A stretch of 64,000 nt of DNA from Chelonoidis abingdonii (GCF_003597395.2 NC_133769.1:175651911-175715910); one strand, 5' to 3'; numbered from the stretch's first letter, positions 10,676 to 22,554 are shown. Notes: a model not told the origin generated them from the sequence alone. Translations and numbers: made by a program.

Positions 10676-11300
10676 GGTTTTGTCTTTGATTCTTCTCCTC
10701 CCTGTTTTTCCTTACATGCTGTCCTTATCCAAATCCTGCTGCTGCTTCTTTCATAAGATTTTTAAGATCTATCCTTTTCTTTCTGTCCCTAAAAGCAAAT
10801 TCTTGTACAATTCCTTCTCATTTCCCACCTTCACTATTGCAATACCATCCTCACTGGCTCTGAAAACCTCATTAACCCTCTTCAGGCCACATACAGTGCT
10901 GCTGCTTAAATTATATTTCTTTCCCATCATTTTGACCATGTCTCTCCCCCCTTTGAATCCTTTCACTGACTTCCTCAATATTCCTGCATCAAATGCAAGC
11001 TGCTTGTGCTTGTCTTCAAAGCCTGGCATGCCCACCCTTCCCATTGACCTGCCTTCTTGTTTCATTTCTTGTCAACCTCTTACCTCCTCAACTCTGCAAA
11101 CACCATTCGCCTTGTCTGCATGTTTGTCAATTTTTGGTACAAGGCCTGATCCTTTGCATCTGGCAAGTCTGTAATTGGCTTGAGTGGTTCAGGATTGGGG
11201 TGATAATATCTCGGCGCTTTCTTCCACAATGGTCTATGTTCATTGTGTGCCCTACCCAAAATCATTCACCAAGTCCCTAACCCTAAAACGTGGTCCAGTA
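10676..11300 (+). pseudogene. L2/L3-like LINE reverse transcriptase C-terminal remnant
   Basis: Reading across frames gives YCNTILTGSENLINPLQ (near 10840), HHFDHVSPPFESFH.LPQYSC (near 10930-10995) and CKLLVLVFKAWH (near 11000-11030). This follows the order YCN..L.G...I.PLQ..QNAA...DHV.P....LHWLP...RI.YKLLLLVFKALHG of L2/CR1-L3 LINEs. The 164-codon frame at 10680-11174 is an out-of-register artefact over the same DNA. Frameshifted and inactive. Confidence 0.6.
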
Positions 11301-11309
11301 CCAGCCTAA

Positions 11310-13335
11310 CCATGCCATTTATATGCTGTAGCCCTCCTACCACACATACATTGTAAGCTGGACCTTACTTTTATTTTAAGTTTTATTTTAATATGATTTA
11401 CTGACTGTTAAGTGCCTAACCCATAAGAGCACTACCATAAACAAAACCTCTTGTTAGGGGTCTGATCCAAAACCCACTGAAGTCCATTGATTTCTGTAGG
11501 CTTTGAATCAAGCTCTAAATGCCTCTATATTATTCTGAATTGCATGTGCTGAGGGCTGGTTTGTTTGGTTACTAATTTGCATAGTATGTATCTGCACAGG
11601 GGAATAAAATACTTTAGGATGGATGCCTTAGTTGCAAATGCGGACTGCCTTCTTTGTGGGTTACAGCAGAGCAGGGAAAGGAGCCCCTGCCACTCCCACC
11701 CTCACACAGGAGAGTGTGGACTGGAAGTGAGCAGAACTTTGATTCTACCCATCCTCAATGCACCAGCTCTGAGCCAGCCCGGGGAGGAAGGATCCCTGCT
11801 CCAAGTAAAGGGCTATCACACATTCCCTCTGGAAAGTTGGGGACGACCCCAGGAACAGAACTGAGAATTTTATTTTGATTCTGGTCTGCCACTAGAAGTG
11901 CCACTATGCATTGCCCTGTCTCAGGGTGTCAGTAACTCCACAATTGGGATTGTATTGAGAAAGATCTTGCATGCCCCTCAAACAGGGCACCAAATGGATG
12001 TGACAGTTAAAACAGTATTCCATTCTGCGTGCTCTTTTTATATTTTATGTCACTGAATTTAACAATTTATTTTAACACTTATTTTTCAGCAAAAAAAGCT
12101 GTGTACATAGACTATAATTCTTTGGCTTTTCCCCTTTTTCTTATAAATAGCTGCAATGAGAGAGAAATAATATCTTTCTTTCTTGAAATAGCTTTTTGTG
12201 TGTGTGTGTACAACAGATGTTGTTTCCATAAATTAGTTTATAATTTCTTTCATAACTCAGTCAGAACAACCCTTCCATTTATAGTCAGGAAATAAATTTA
12301 GTGCTGCATATCATTCTTGTAATTATGTAACAAAACTGCACTTCAATAGATGAAAACCTTGGCCATCAATCATTCAGTTTAGAGTATGGGCAACTTAATC
12401 TTCTGTTGTACCAGCTGTGCATGGCTCAGCAACATACACAAAGGATTTGTTAGATTTCCACAGTATGAAGTGTAAATGATTAGGGTCATAGATAATAAAT
12501 AGGGAGACAGAAAGCAAGCTAGTTAAAAGGAGTGGAACTGTAGTACATGCAGTAATTATGAAGACTGTACACAGCAAAAAAAAAATCATTTTGCAAATCT
12601 ACAGCACCTGTACATGTTTCTGTCAGCTGGAAAGGAAGTGTAAATAATGCACACATTACTCCTTTCCTTTCTTTTGATAGGGATTTTGGTGGTGGAAAAT
12701 GGGAGATAATAGAATAAAACTGATCTCATTGCTCAAGTGGTCAGTTTGAAGACTACTTAATTCCAGGCTTTGAAGTGCAATGTGACAACTGAGAGGGTAA
12801 CAACATGAAAGAAATTTTTTAAAAGAGTAGTCAATATGACCAATTAATCTATTCCAGGACAGTGTTCATGTAATATTAGTCTAATGCAGGGCCACTCTTA
12901 AAATAGTGAAAAAGAATTAAACAGCAACAAACTTTACTTTCTCAACAAGATTTACACTATATTTTTAGTATTCATAAAAAGTATTGCTTTGACAGCCCTG
13001 AAAATGGAAGTCCCCAGTTTATTCACAGAACAGATGCAGTAGGCTTCATGACAGGGCAAGTTTCTTCCCGCTGTCATGCCGATGTGCCTGGAGGAATGTG
13101 CATCTCTAAGGGTGAGTCAAGTGGCTTTTAAAAGAATTGACTAGTGAACTATGCTTCTTTTATGAAACAGGCTTACTGTATGACTGCAATAATCCATATG
13201 GAATCAGTGCAGTGTGATGATATGCTCCATATACCTTCTGTAAAGAGAACGCCACAGGGCTGAATGCATCTGAAGTTTTCAGATGATAGATATTTCCTCA
13301 AAAATGCCAAGTGTAATAGAGCTAGGTATGGAATG
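11310..13335. other. Unassigned AT-rich DNA
   Basis: About 2 kb without a supported gene. The block 13000-13125 (GACAGCCCTGAAAATGGAAG through GTGCATCTCTAAGGG) looks like an interspersed repeat that I half-recognise from sauropsid genomes but cannot classify. Confidence 0.4.
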
Positions 13336-13339
13336 TTGG

Positions 13340-13570
13340 GATTTTGTTCCATGTAAAATTTTGACTTTTTGGAAAATCAAAACCAAAAACATTTTAGTCA
13401 AACTGAAATAGTTCAATTCAGAAATGTCACCATGGTGCCTCATGGGAAGTGTTGTATGGCTATCTTCTGTCCCATTCTCCTCTACAGACTAGGCTCCCTG
13501 GTTTAAACTATGTCTTCCAGGCACATGAAAGAGTTTTGATGGAAATTTTTCAGCTGAGCCTAAAATATAC
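13340..13570. mobile_element. Old MITE-like repeat (AAAATTTT-type ends)
   Basis: AT-rich ends rich in AAAATTTTGAC and GGAAATTTTTCAGC flank a more GC-rich centre (ATGGTGCCTCATGGGAAGTG...). This layout matches a common sauropsid non-autonomous DNA element as I recall it. Related-looking ends occur at 33948-34140 and 52325-52562. No target duplication identified. Confidence 0.4.
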
Positions 13571-14475
13571 ATTAGGCAGGATCATCAGGTCTAGGGTTGG
13601 AGCTTAGCTCATGAGATTCTGTAAGAAAAAGGTCATGTGATTTTGATGCTATTGAATCCAATTTCAATACCTAGGGCAAACTTAATCAGCTCCTAGATCC
13701 AGATCTGAATACAGCTTTTCGAGTCTACCTCAATGTAGTTGGATCAGCTGGGGAGTAGTATAATAAAAATCCCTTAGCAAAATCAAAAGAAACCAAATCC
13801 ATTAAAAGCTATCAGAAAAGCATAGGAAGCATAAGTTAAATTCAATCATTTGAATGATAGAATGCCACATGCTCAAATGTCCTCATGAGATTTCTGAAAT
13901 AAGAGGACATTTTGAGAACTGTTCTGCATGATTTCAGCCATATGTGAATAAGAAAACAGGTCCCTCTTTCTTTAGGTTTGGGCTGAAATGATCAACAGCA
14001 AAAATTGGTTGAGATCCAAACACTCGAGCCTTCTGAAGCATTTGAACTTAAGTTCCCAGTTGGGTCCTTCCCAACTTCATATGTAATATTTAAAAGAATG
14101 CAACAGTTTCAATTAAATGAGTTATACTGTGTTATCAGGACAAAAATAACAAAACAAAATTGCTAAGAGAATACATGCAGCCACCCTATAGTTTACGATG
14201 CAGTTTCACATGTTTTTACAGTATTTTATCTGTCGTTCTCAAAGTTAATAATATAACCCTAGGCATTGTTTAACACAGCATATTTTGTACTACACAGAAC
14301 AAGTCAATTGAACTATAGAATCCAGAGAATTCCATGACTGGAGAAATTCTCTCCTCCTCCTCTTGCACACAAAAAGGACTGTGCCTTTTCCTGGTACATT
14401 GCTTCTTCTAAAACACTCTTCTGACTTTTGTCGCTAGGTTATATGTCGCAAGGCTTGGTTAAATGACCACAACTA
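13571..14475. other. Unassigned AT-rich DNA
   Basis: Nothing recognised over about 900 bp. Confidence 0.45.
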
Positions 14476-14477
14476 CA

Positions 14478-14860
14478 ATCAAACCTCGCAATAACGCGCC
14501 TCACCATAATGCAAAATCGCATATAATGCGATCACAGGTTGGCTTCCCTTTAAGATATAATACAGTACGGTACTGTACCAATGGTCCCCAACACCATGGC
14601 AGGGGAGAGAAGCTGCAGCCCCGCACCTGCCAGGGACAGAGAATTCCAAGGCTGCTGGCACTGGTGCTCTCTGTCCCCGGCAGGCACGGGGCCGCAGCTT
14701 CTCTCCCATTTCAAGAGGAGGTCTGTGCATCACATTGAGGCTGAAGTATCTGGGCACCTGGCATGGGGCTTCTGTATGCTCAGAAACAGATCAATAATGA
14801 AAGAATCACTGGGCTAGAGCGAAATGCGGGGGAGCCTTGAAATGCGAGAATGACTGTGTT
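14478..14860. mobile_element. Candidate DNA element with central palindrome
   Basis: The left part is rich in CG-containing motifs (CCTCGCAATAACGCGCC, AAATCGCATATAATGCGATC). The right part has GAGCGAAATGCGGG and GAAATGCGAG. The centre is a 40-bp inverted repeat, 14603-14642 against 14668-14707, matching at 36 of 40 positions with all mismatches being transitions. I recall similar AATCGC/TATAACGCG repeats in reptile genomes (pogo/Tigger-like), but the ends here do not form a clear terminal inverted repeat. Confidence 0.5.
14603..14707. repeat. 40-bp inverted repeat with 25-bp loop
   Basis: GGGAGAGAAGCTGCAGCCCC at the left arm is mirrored by GGGGCCGCAGCTTCTCTCCC at the right. Because of this, both strands encode related peptides (…GERSCSPAPARDR and …GEKLRPRACRGQR), which explains the pair of overlapping open frames here. 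Confidence 0.9.
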
Positions 14861-14861
14861 G

Positions 14862-15530
14862 CCTGTCAGTTAGAGCATTTACCTGAGAGATGGGAGACCC
14901 AGGATCCAGTCCCCCTGCTGCAATGACTAATTACTTAGCCACAGTGGAACAAAAATAATAATAATAATTAATCATCTTCAGCAGGAGTAACTGAGGGACC
15001 TCCCAACCCACATCAGAATATCCCATAGGCCAGTAGTTAGGGTAATCACCTGAGAGGTGGCAGATCTCTGTTCAAACCCTTCTTCTCTGCAGAAGGAGGG
15101 GGAGCTTAAACCAGGGGTCTCCCACACCCAGGTGAGCACCCTATTGAATGTGTTTAAAGTTATGAGAGAGGGTCTCCTCTCCCCCACCACACACACACCT
15201 CTAGCTTCTTAGAAAAATGGTATAGGCTTCTAACCCCAGGAGACTGCAGCTGAGAACACCAAGCAGAGGGAGGCACCTCCCTGCAGCCCAGGTTTAGGCT
15301 CTAAATTCCCTCTCTCTGGCATCTTCTACTGCCCATCTTAGGTGAGAAGCTGCTTAATGTGCTGGCTTTTGTGAATCCCATTCTAAGGTGCCAATCTCTC
15401 CTCATTCATTGTATAGAGTGTCTAGGCACGTACGTTGGACTTCATGATTCCCAATGATTTTATAGGTGCATAAAATTCAGGCATGGAGAGACTCAGCATC
15501 TCCTTTCCTAAGTTTCTAGCACTTATCTGA
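14862..15530. mobile_element. tRNA-like interspersed repeat with two tRNA-like units
   Basis: The unit at 14866-14920 (GTCAGTTAGAGCATTTACCTG ... GGATCCAGTCC) and the unit at 15025-15085 (CAGTAGTTAGGGTAATCACC ... GTTCAAACCC) both look like an A box followed by a B box. The intervening (AAT)n, CTGAGGGACCTCCCAACCC and the downstream GAGACTCAGCATCTCC match a high-copy sauropsid repeat I recall, in which two complementary halves carry 'gggagacccgggttcaa' and its reverse. Class uncertain: SINE or DNA element. Confidence 0.5.
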
Positions 15531-16463
15531 CAAACAATGCACCTCCACGCTCTCACCCACACCCCCCCCCAAAAAAGCTGATATAAACTATTAAGCCAAC
15601 CCTACTGACAAAAACTAGTCTGAAGAGTTATGAGTTTGGAATATCTTATATCTTTAGATGTAATCATTTCTTCCATCTCTCCCCATGCATGCCTTCCCCA
15701 ATATTATCTTCAACTCATAGCTGCCTAGAAAATGTTAAAAGTTATTTTCTGCTTAGTATAAATTCTAGACCTGGGCTAACAACTCAATTCATATTCCACA
15801 TTCACCCCATTTTTCAGTTTGAATTATTCACAACTAGGTTTTCATGTTTACAAATGTGTTTATCACATATAAAAAAAAATCAGAATAGTGCATTACATGA
15901 AGTAATCATGTCTGCACTTCAAGTTACAATCCCCAGATCACAAGATATGAACCCATAACTTCTTTTGAGCAAAACTTCCAACCAGTATATTTTGTATCAG
16001 ATAGAAACAACAATTCATCCAAAATCTTCAAATTGAAGGAAGGAACTTCCACCACCCACTGCCCTCCTCCCAGCAAAAGAAACAATGTTTTCATACTGGA
16101 GGGATTTTCACAACAATGCCATATGAGAAGACATACAAAATCAATCACTCATTCTCTATATAAAAGTTTTGCCACTAGTAGTTGTTTATCTCAAGATAGG
16201 AAAATTAACTTCTGGCTGGTGTGACCACACTGCTCACATGCTATGGGGGAAAAGGGCACTCGATGTAATCATCAGTCATTCTCATAGACACTAGTTTGCT
16301 AAATAAATTTCCCTTGTCTGAAGAGACAAAAGAGAGTTGATGCTATTGTGACAGAAGACCCTGATGAAAGAATCTGTATGCTCTCCCCAGTCCTCCCCTT
16401 CCCCCACACCAGAGAGGAATCCTTTTTCTAACCTAGCAACTAGAATTGAGGAAAAGTACAATT
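15531..16463. other. Unassigned AT-rich DNA
   Basis: No recognisable repeat or gene. A C9/A6 run lies near 15563. Confidence 0.45.
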
Positions 16464-16790
16464 ATTTAAGGCAAGGGTCGGCAACCTTTCAGAAGTGGTG
16501 TGCCGAGTCTTCATTTATTCATTCTAATTTAAGGTTTCGCATGTCAATAATACATTTTAATGGTTTTAGAAGGTCTCTTTCTAAAAGTCTATAATATAGA
16601 AATAAACAATTGTTGTATGTAAAGTAAACAAGGCTTTTAAAGTGTTTAAGAAACTTCGTTTAAAATTAAATTAGAATGCAGAGCCCCCCGGACTGGTGGC
16701 CAGGACCCGGGCAGTGAGAGTGCCACTGAAAATCAACTTGCATGTTGCCTTCAGCACCTGTGCCATAGGTTGCCTACCCCTGATTTAAGG
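16464..16790. mobile_element. hAT-type MITE with perfect 8-bp TSD (copy 1)
   Basis: The element 16472-16782 (311 bp) starts CAAGGGTCGGCAACC and ends GGTTGCCTACCCCTG, a terminal inverted repeat. It is flanked on both sides by ATTTAAGG (16464-16471 and 16783-16790). An 8-bp duplication and a CAGGGGTCGGCAACCT-like end are diagnostic of hAT transposons. The interior has no transposase. It is the same family as 22026-22326: the segment CAGAAGTGGTGTGCCGAGTC through AATTTAAGGTTTCGCATG is shared. Confidence 0.93.
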
Positions 16791-17003
16791 CATATGAAAT
16801 GTCAAGACATCTTCACACAGTAGTCTCTTTATTATTTGTATTTCAGTAGCTGTCCTCCCACCCCATACACAGTTCAAATCCAGACTTGGGTCCCATTGCA
16901 CCCAGGCAATATACAAATGTAGACTAAACATATACAAATGTATATTAAAAGGTACCTCTACATGGTAGAGCAGTGCACTCTACAGACGTATGATTTCTAA
17001 AGT

Positions 17004-17358
17004 TAATGGGCAGCAGGTTTAAAAAAAAGGAAGTTCTTCTTCACACAGCACATAGTCAAACTGTGGAACTCCTTGCCTGAGGAGGTTGTGAAGACTAGGA
17101 CTATAACAAGGTTTAAAAGAGAACTGGATAAATTCATGGCGGTTAAGTCCATTAATGCCTATTAGCCAGGATGGGTAAGGAATGGTGTCCCTAGCCTGTT
17201 TGTCAAAGGGTGGAGATGGATGGCAGGACAGAGATCATTTGATCATCACCTGTTAGGTTCACGCCCTCTGGGGCATCTGGCACTAGCCACTGTTGGTAGA
17301 CAGGATACTGGGCTGGATGGACCATTGGTCTGACCCAGTGTGGCCATTCTTATGTTTT
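17004..17358 (+). mobile_element. CR1 LINE 3' end
   Basis: Contains TGTGGAACTCCTTGCCTGAG, GAACTGGATAAATTCATGG, TTAGCCAGGATGGGTAAGG and GGGCTGGATGGACCATTGG, ending near CATTCTTATGTTTTT. This is the well-known CR1 terminal ORF2/3' UTR region of turtles and birds. It is 5'-truncated, as usual. Confidence 0.9.
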
Positions 17359-17680
17359 TAAAGTGCATTCATGTTTTGAGCATTAATGATTTAGGTAGAC
17401 GTTGCTGGTGAGCACTAAAGGCTCCCTACAGCACTATAATGTATTAATGTTTCAAACAGCACTATGGTAAAGCTCACCAGCAGAGTCTGTATGGACCAAT
17501 TAATGCACAACACATTAGTGCCTTTTTAGAAATCAGACCCCCCCTTAGAGCACATTACCCCACCACATAGACAATCGTATGCCAATAAGCTTGTGTAACT
17601 CACTGGTAAATGTGCATTATGGGTCCCATTTGCACTGATCTACAGAGGATGTGAGTCTGTGACAGCCTTCCCTAGAGAGC
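17359..17680. other. Unassigned DNA
   Basis: GAGCACTAAAGGCTCCCTAC and GCACTATGGTAAAGCTCACC on the two sides of 17460 read like an eroded inverted repeat, but I cannot define an element. Confidence 0.35.
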
Positions 17681-17682
17681 CT

Positions 17683-17760
17683 TGGTTCTATAGTTTAAAC
17701 GGTGCCATTTAGTTCTGGAGATCCCTAGTTCAATCCTAGTTGTGTCAACCCTAGTGGCAA
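17683..17760 (+). repeat. tRNA-like sequence, SINE-head candidate
   Basis: TAGTTTAAACGG near 17695 fits an A box, and GTTCAATCC near 17729 fits a B box exactly. Context is CTTGGTTCTA ... CTGGAGATCCCTAGTTCAATC. It does not fold into a full tRNA by eye, so it is called a SINE head or remnant only. Confidence 0.45.
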
Positions 17761-17764
17761 TCCA

Positions 17765-18110
17765 GTAAGAAAACCACAGCAATCCAAATCCCAGTGATCC
17801 CCTACGTATGTAACCATCAATGTCAGAAGGTCCTACTGTCACCCTGCCTACCCATTAGTGACTGTCAGTTACAGACATCACAACAGAAGGGGTCCTTGGA
17901 GAACAGGATAGTAATTTTTACAAGTTATTTTAAGAAGGACATTCTAGATGAAATTCAGCTGTTAGTAGATTGTTTGCACAAGGTCTATGTACTACTTGAG
18001 TTATGAAAAGTGTATTTAAGTGGTATTTCACCTCTGGATAGGCTTCATGCAGGCCCTCTACACAAGGGTATTCCCACCTCTTATTTTTTTTATAAGGGGA
18101 AGCCTGGAAA
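17765..18110. other. Unassigned DNA
   Basis: No supported gene or repeat. Confidence 0.4.
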
Positions 18111-18169
18111 ACATCATGCATGTGCTCCCAAGAGGAGCAGAGAACTGGGCAATGAGGACTGCCACCACT

Positions 18170-18445
18170 GGTGAGGAGGAGACGGTGAGGATGACAAGAC
18201 ATGGTATAAGAGAGGATAAGCAGGGAGAGGCTTGACTAGGAAAGGCCTTAAATGGCAAGGAAAAAAGTTTGTATTTCATGTGGTGGTAATTGAAAATCTG
18301 ATGGAAGGATTCAAGAATGGAGTGGCATGGCTAAGAAATGGGATTTGAGCAGCTATGGTTTGTGTGCACCTGAATGGGCAAGAGAGGGAGTTAGGAAGGC
18401 CAGAAAGGAGGTTACAATAGTCAAAATGGGAGATAAGGGCCTGAG
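18170..18445 (+). mobile_element. Ancient LINE 3' UTR-like repeat
   Basis: AGGCCTTAAATGGCAAGG, GAAGGATTCAAGAATGGAGT, GCATGGCTAAG, GAAGGCCAGAAAGGAGG and TACAATAGTCAAAATGGGAG follow the order of an L2/L3-type LINE 3' region (compare 'ggccttgaaggt ... gagaggtgtgacatggtc ... gttgcagtaatcaagacg'). No coding part is visible. Confidence 0.45.
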
Positions 18446-18449
18446 AGAG

Positions 18450-19740
18450 TTCTAACTATGTACACAAACAAATTGTGTGTGTTTATCAGATAAAATCTCT
18501 ACTGATGCTTCTTTTGCTGAGAGTTTTTGCTCTTCCAAAGAACGGAGAGGCAGTGAACCACCTGCAATGCTGAGAACCTGCTGAGATTGCGGAACAAGAT
18601 TCCAGCTACAAAAGTGCCAGGTTGCTGACCCAGAGCAAGCAAGCCCTATCTAGAGTCCTATCCACAGCAGTCTTCTGTATCATGGATGTGAGAGGAAGAG
18701 CAATGTGTAGTAACAGGAAGAGAGGTTGCTCCAACACAAAACAAGCTGCCAGATGCTTTCAGAGCAGGAAAAAGCAGAATTTCATAACAGGAATGGAACA
18801 GGCTTGTGCATTGCTAGGACCCTTCTCCTGCTTTTACTCCATTTGCTGACACAGCAGTACCAAATTTCTTACTTGTGAGCTCCCTGCTTATGGCAGTGGT
18901 GTGGAACATGCTCCAATCACTCTAATACCTGTGCCAATTACATATGTAAACTGCAGAAGTGGCCTGGGTGAAGGGGGCATGTAGCTGTTAGTATGGGAAA
19001 GTAGCTGCCAGTGCGAGGGATATGCTTCAATTAAAAAAGAAATGGAAGATGAGCTGCAAACTATTCAGCTCTTCTTTGATCAGAGTTTTCCAGAATATGA
19101 ACCTCTGATTTATTAAAAAACACTCATTGGTCCAGATCAGACTTGGTGTAATTCTACTTCAATGGATGTACACCAGGGCTGAATTCAACCTATTGTTTTA
19201 TTGAGGGTGAATGCTGTTAAAGATTACATGGACTACTGTTATGGAAAGTCTAACATCTAGGATACTTGCAGCCTAATTTCAGGAGATCAGTTTACTGAAT
19301 ACAACATGCACACACTACATTTTGTGTAACATTAAAAAATATAAATACAGTATCATCTTGTTTTCACTCCAGGCTTTAAAGAACATAGAGGAAACGCTAT
19401 TATGTTTTCTGCCTGTGATGGCAACATAATAAAAACAAATCCTTTTATGTGTCAGCAGTTGACTACTAAATGGTCTCTTGAAAACTAGAGTGTTATGAAT
19501 AGCTGTGGCTATTTCAGCCCCTCTTTATGAAGGAATGTAATTTTCTTGATTAGACCACGATAATAAATGAGAATACAACCCAAGGGAACAAGGATGGGGC
19601 AGTGAAAGGGAAAGAAATCAAAGCTTCAGAACTCTGAATAAAAGTAATTTGTAAAACTTCTGAGATGGAAGTAAAGGAATACTGTCTTATTTGAATTTTT
19701 ATTCTCTGCTATGCAACTAGACTACATGTTTAGTACAAGA
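18450..19740. other. Unassigned DNA
   Basis: About 1.3 kb without a recognised feature. Short open frames are unsupported. Confidence 0.45.
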
Positions 19741-19742
19741 CA

Positions 19743-19830
19743 GAAAGTGTCATACAGGAGTAGACCAGTGATCCATTTAATCCAGACTCTTATCACTGAT
19801 GGTAGCTAGAACGTCAGAAGAAAATACAAA
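19743..19830 (-). mobile_element. CR1 3' UTR fragment, antisense
   Basis: GTCATACAGGAGTAGACCAG, TGATCCATTTAATCCAG and ATGGTAGCTAGAACGTCAGA match, in order, the antisense CR1 tail ('gaccaatggtccatctagcccagtatcctgtc...gccag'). Confidence 0.5.
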
Positions 19831-19834
19831 ATTC

Positions 19835-20795
19835 CCATAGTGAGTGAACATATGATTACTCTGTGACAGATATCGCAACTGTGTACAATATTTTGGGGGA
19901 CTATATTGTGTTCATTGTATGAATGGTTTATGTATGTAACGCCAAGGAGGGAGGATTGCCACAGCTCCACCAGGAACTAAGAACACAGGGAAGAGGTGTG
20001 ATTAAGGTGAATCACTCAAGTTGTAACCTCCTAATCCCTGAGAGGTACCACTCCTCTACCATCCACTGGGGAGGTCTAGAGACAGGTTCAAACTATAGTT
20101 TGAACTTCTTTCTGAATGAGATGTTTTAAGCTCCTTTCGAGATGTGTAACCTTAAAACACCTCAGTTAGAAAGAAGTGGGACAAGGGTCCCTGCCCAGAG
20201 ACAGGTGACAGCTGGAGACTGGACTAGATACTCCAGGAGTGGACTCTGGGGAGGAAGGTACAGATATAGTTCTCTGAAACTGACATATCTGGTCCTAGGC
20301 AAAGATATTTTCCTAATTCTTGCCAGTTATATGTTGACTTATACCTTGAAGCATGACAGTTTATACACCTTCTAAAATTGTTTGCTTTATCTAATATATC
20401 TGTGAATGTTCTCATTCTCCATATAACACAAGAATAAGAAGGTAAATAAAGGTACTTCTTGTGTATACACAAACACACACACACATGCGACACTGCTTGG
20501 GTGTAATTCATAAAGTCATGTGTGTAAAAGGCCAAAATTGGCCGAGAACTTAAAAACTGGATGTGGTAACAGACTGCAGTTCCCAACGATGATTTAGCTT
20601 GGTGATATTCCAAACAAAAAGAGCTCTCAGCCATGCTTGTAATTGTTTCCATTGCATCACATGGACTCAACAGACACTCTAGGCTTCAGAGTGATGTTTG
20701 TGATGATTGTGTGTGTACTGACTGTGGTGTAGTGTTTTTTTTGCTTTAGTCAAAATTTTCCACCGGAGAAAAGCCATTTTCAGACCAATCTCATA
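19835..20795. other. Unassigned DNA
   Basis: The 19880-20280 block (GTAACGCCAAGGAGGGAGG ... GGAGGTCTAGAGACAGG) looks like part of an unclassified interspersed repeat. A short (CA)n lies at 20468-20484. The 148-codon minus frame at 20224-20670 has no known motif. Confidence 0.35.
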
Positions 20796-20799
20796 TTTT

Positions 20800-21370
20800 T
20801 TTAATTTACTTTTTTGACTGGTGCAGCATATTGAGCAAATATTTTCATTAAATTTTCCACAGTGATACCCAGGTTTTTTTTCCCTGTGTGTTTACAGTCC
20901 CTTTAGAAATCAGCAATGGGTATGAGTAGTTGAAATTATTCTTCTCAGCATGCATTATCTTGCATTTGTCATAAAATTTCATTTCTCATTACACTGCATG
21001 TTTACCTACTTTTGGTAGGTCCCTCAGAAGTTCCATGTGGTATTTTCTAGACTTGAAAACCCTAACTAACTTATTTGGAAACTTGCCCACCTTGCTGCAC
21101 ACCTCTTTTTATAGTAAATACATTAGTAAATATAATTAGATGGTAAATACTAGTGTTAGTATGGAGACTTGGAACACCCCACAATTAACATTTTTGCCTT
21201 GTCAAAAGTTAAACATTTATTCTTACTCTGTTTTCTGTCTGAGTTTCCATATCTTTGAGTATTTTACCTTTCATCCAGTGACTGTTTAAGTTTCTTCAAT
21301 GGCCGATGGTGTGTGACTCTGTCAAATTCCAGTTCTTTGTTCATATAAAAGGTGGGTGACTTTCTATCAA
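20800..21370 (-). pseudogene. CR1-like reverse transcriptase remnant
   Basis: The plus strand reads ATACCCAGGTTTTTTTTCCC, GCATTATCTTGCATTTGTC, AAATTTCATTTCTCATTAC, GGAACACCCCACAATTAAC and TTTTCTGTCTGAGTTTCCAT in the order of the antisense CR1 ORF2 RT region (usual text 'cccaaggtctttttcctg ... atgcataactttgcatttatc ... aaatttcatttgcca ... ggaaaccccac'). Degraded, no open frame. Confidence 0.6.
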
Positions 21371-22017
21371 TATACATGTTTTATTTTGGCATTTTAAAAA
21401 ATTATACATTTAGATTTAGGGAAAAAAATTATGTAAACAAGAGGGAATAAAAATCCACCCAAGTTAAGTTCAGTTTGCATGTGAGTTTTATTCAGACTCA
21501 TCTCAACTGGCCAGAAATATAATGGGGCATTGAGCTTTTAATTGAATAAAAAATAATGGAAAAGTCTGACTGTTTTGAGTTAATTTTACTTGAATCAAAA
21601 CCTCTTTGCTCTATATCTTTACCAAAATTTTGATTAAATAAAATAAGTTGAATGCAAAATTCGTAAACTTTGAACAATAATAAAAGATCACCAAAGAGAC
21701 AAGTTTTTATCTCCCTGCTCAGTTTACACTGTACTTACATCCAATTGTATGCCATACATGATTAGGCTTAAAAGGTCTCTGTGGTGATTTTCTCTTTTAA
21801 TGAGCAGGTCGGAATTCATTATACAATAATTGTATGGAGGTTTTGCAGATAAGCCTCTGTCTTTAGGGTGCATGGTACTGACAGACTGCAATTTTGTATT
21901 AAGAAAGAAAATCTGCACACTTTCTTCCCTGCTAAATGAACCATAGATATTAATCTGAAACTTTACACATGCAAGGAAAAAAACTGAGCAGTAGAAATGC
22001 AACTAATGGACAAGTAA
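21371..22017. other. Unassigned AT-rich DNA
   Basis: Nothing recognised. Confidence 0.45.
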
Positions 22018-22334
22018 GATAAGACCAGGAGTCAGCAACTTTTGAGAAGTGGTGTGCCAAGTCTTCATTTATTCACTGTAATTTAAGGTTTCACATGCCA
22101 GTAATACTTTTTCCATGTACAGGGGTTGGTAGACAGAACCCCAGACCGGCAGCACTCAGCCTCTGCAGGTCTGGGGTTCCGGCTGCTGGCCCGGAGTTCC
22201 ATTCATCCAGGCAGGCAGTAGGCTGAGCGAAGCCAGCAGCCAGGACCCAGGCTGGCAGCAGAGTTCCACTAAAAAATCAGCTCACGTGCCGCCTTTGGCA
22301 TGTGTGCCACAGGTTGCCGACCCCTGGATAAGAC
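22018..22334. mobile_element. hAT-type MITE with perfect 8-bp TSD (copy 2)
   Basis: The element 22026-22326 (301 bp) begins CAGGAGTCAGCAACTTTTG and ends AGGTTGCCGACCCCTG. It is flanked by GATAAGAC at 22018-22025 and 22327-22334. Its left third matches copy 1 at 16472. The middle is different, with a GC-rich insert (GGCAGCACTCAGCCTCTGC ... GCCAGCAGCCAGGACCCAGG). The right end, GTGCCGCCTTTGGCATGTGT, matches again. Confidence 0.93.
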
Positions 22335-22554
22335 TATAGGCTTGATTCTCCTCTCACTTACACTAGTTTTACACATGTGTATTTCCCATGATTTACTCTG
22401 TGTAAATGAGAGGAGAGTTAGGGCCACTATACTTCCATAGTATCTAACAGAAGTTTTCAGTATTTGTCAAGACAAGAAAGCATATATGTTTTAATTTTTC
22501 TATCTCAACTTTGAAAACGGTATTCATGTCATAGGGCCTTTCTGAATTCTGGAA

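Noticed and set aside
10680..11174. 164-codon plus-strand frame
   Set aside because: The L2/L3 motifs occur in other frames of the same strand; this frame is an out-of-register reading, rich in Leu/Ser/Phe.
20224..20670. 148-codon minus frame
   Set aside because: No recognisable domain, Cys/His scattered without pattern, spans an unrelated (CA)n tract.
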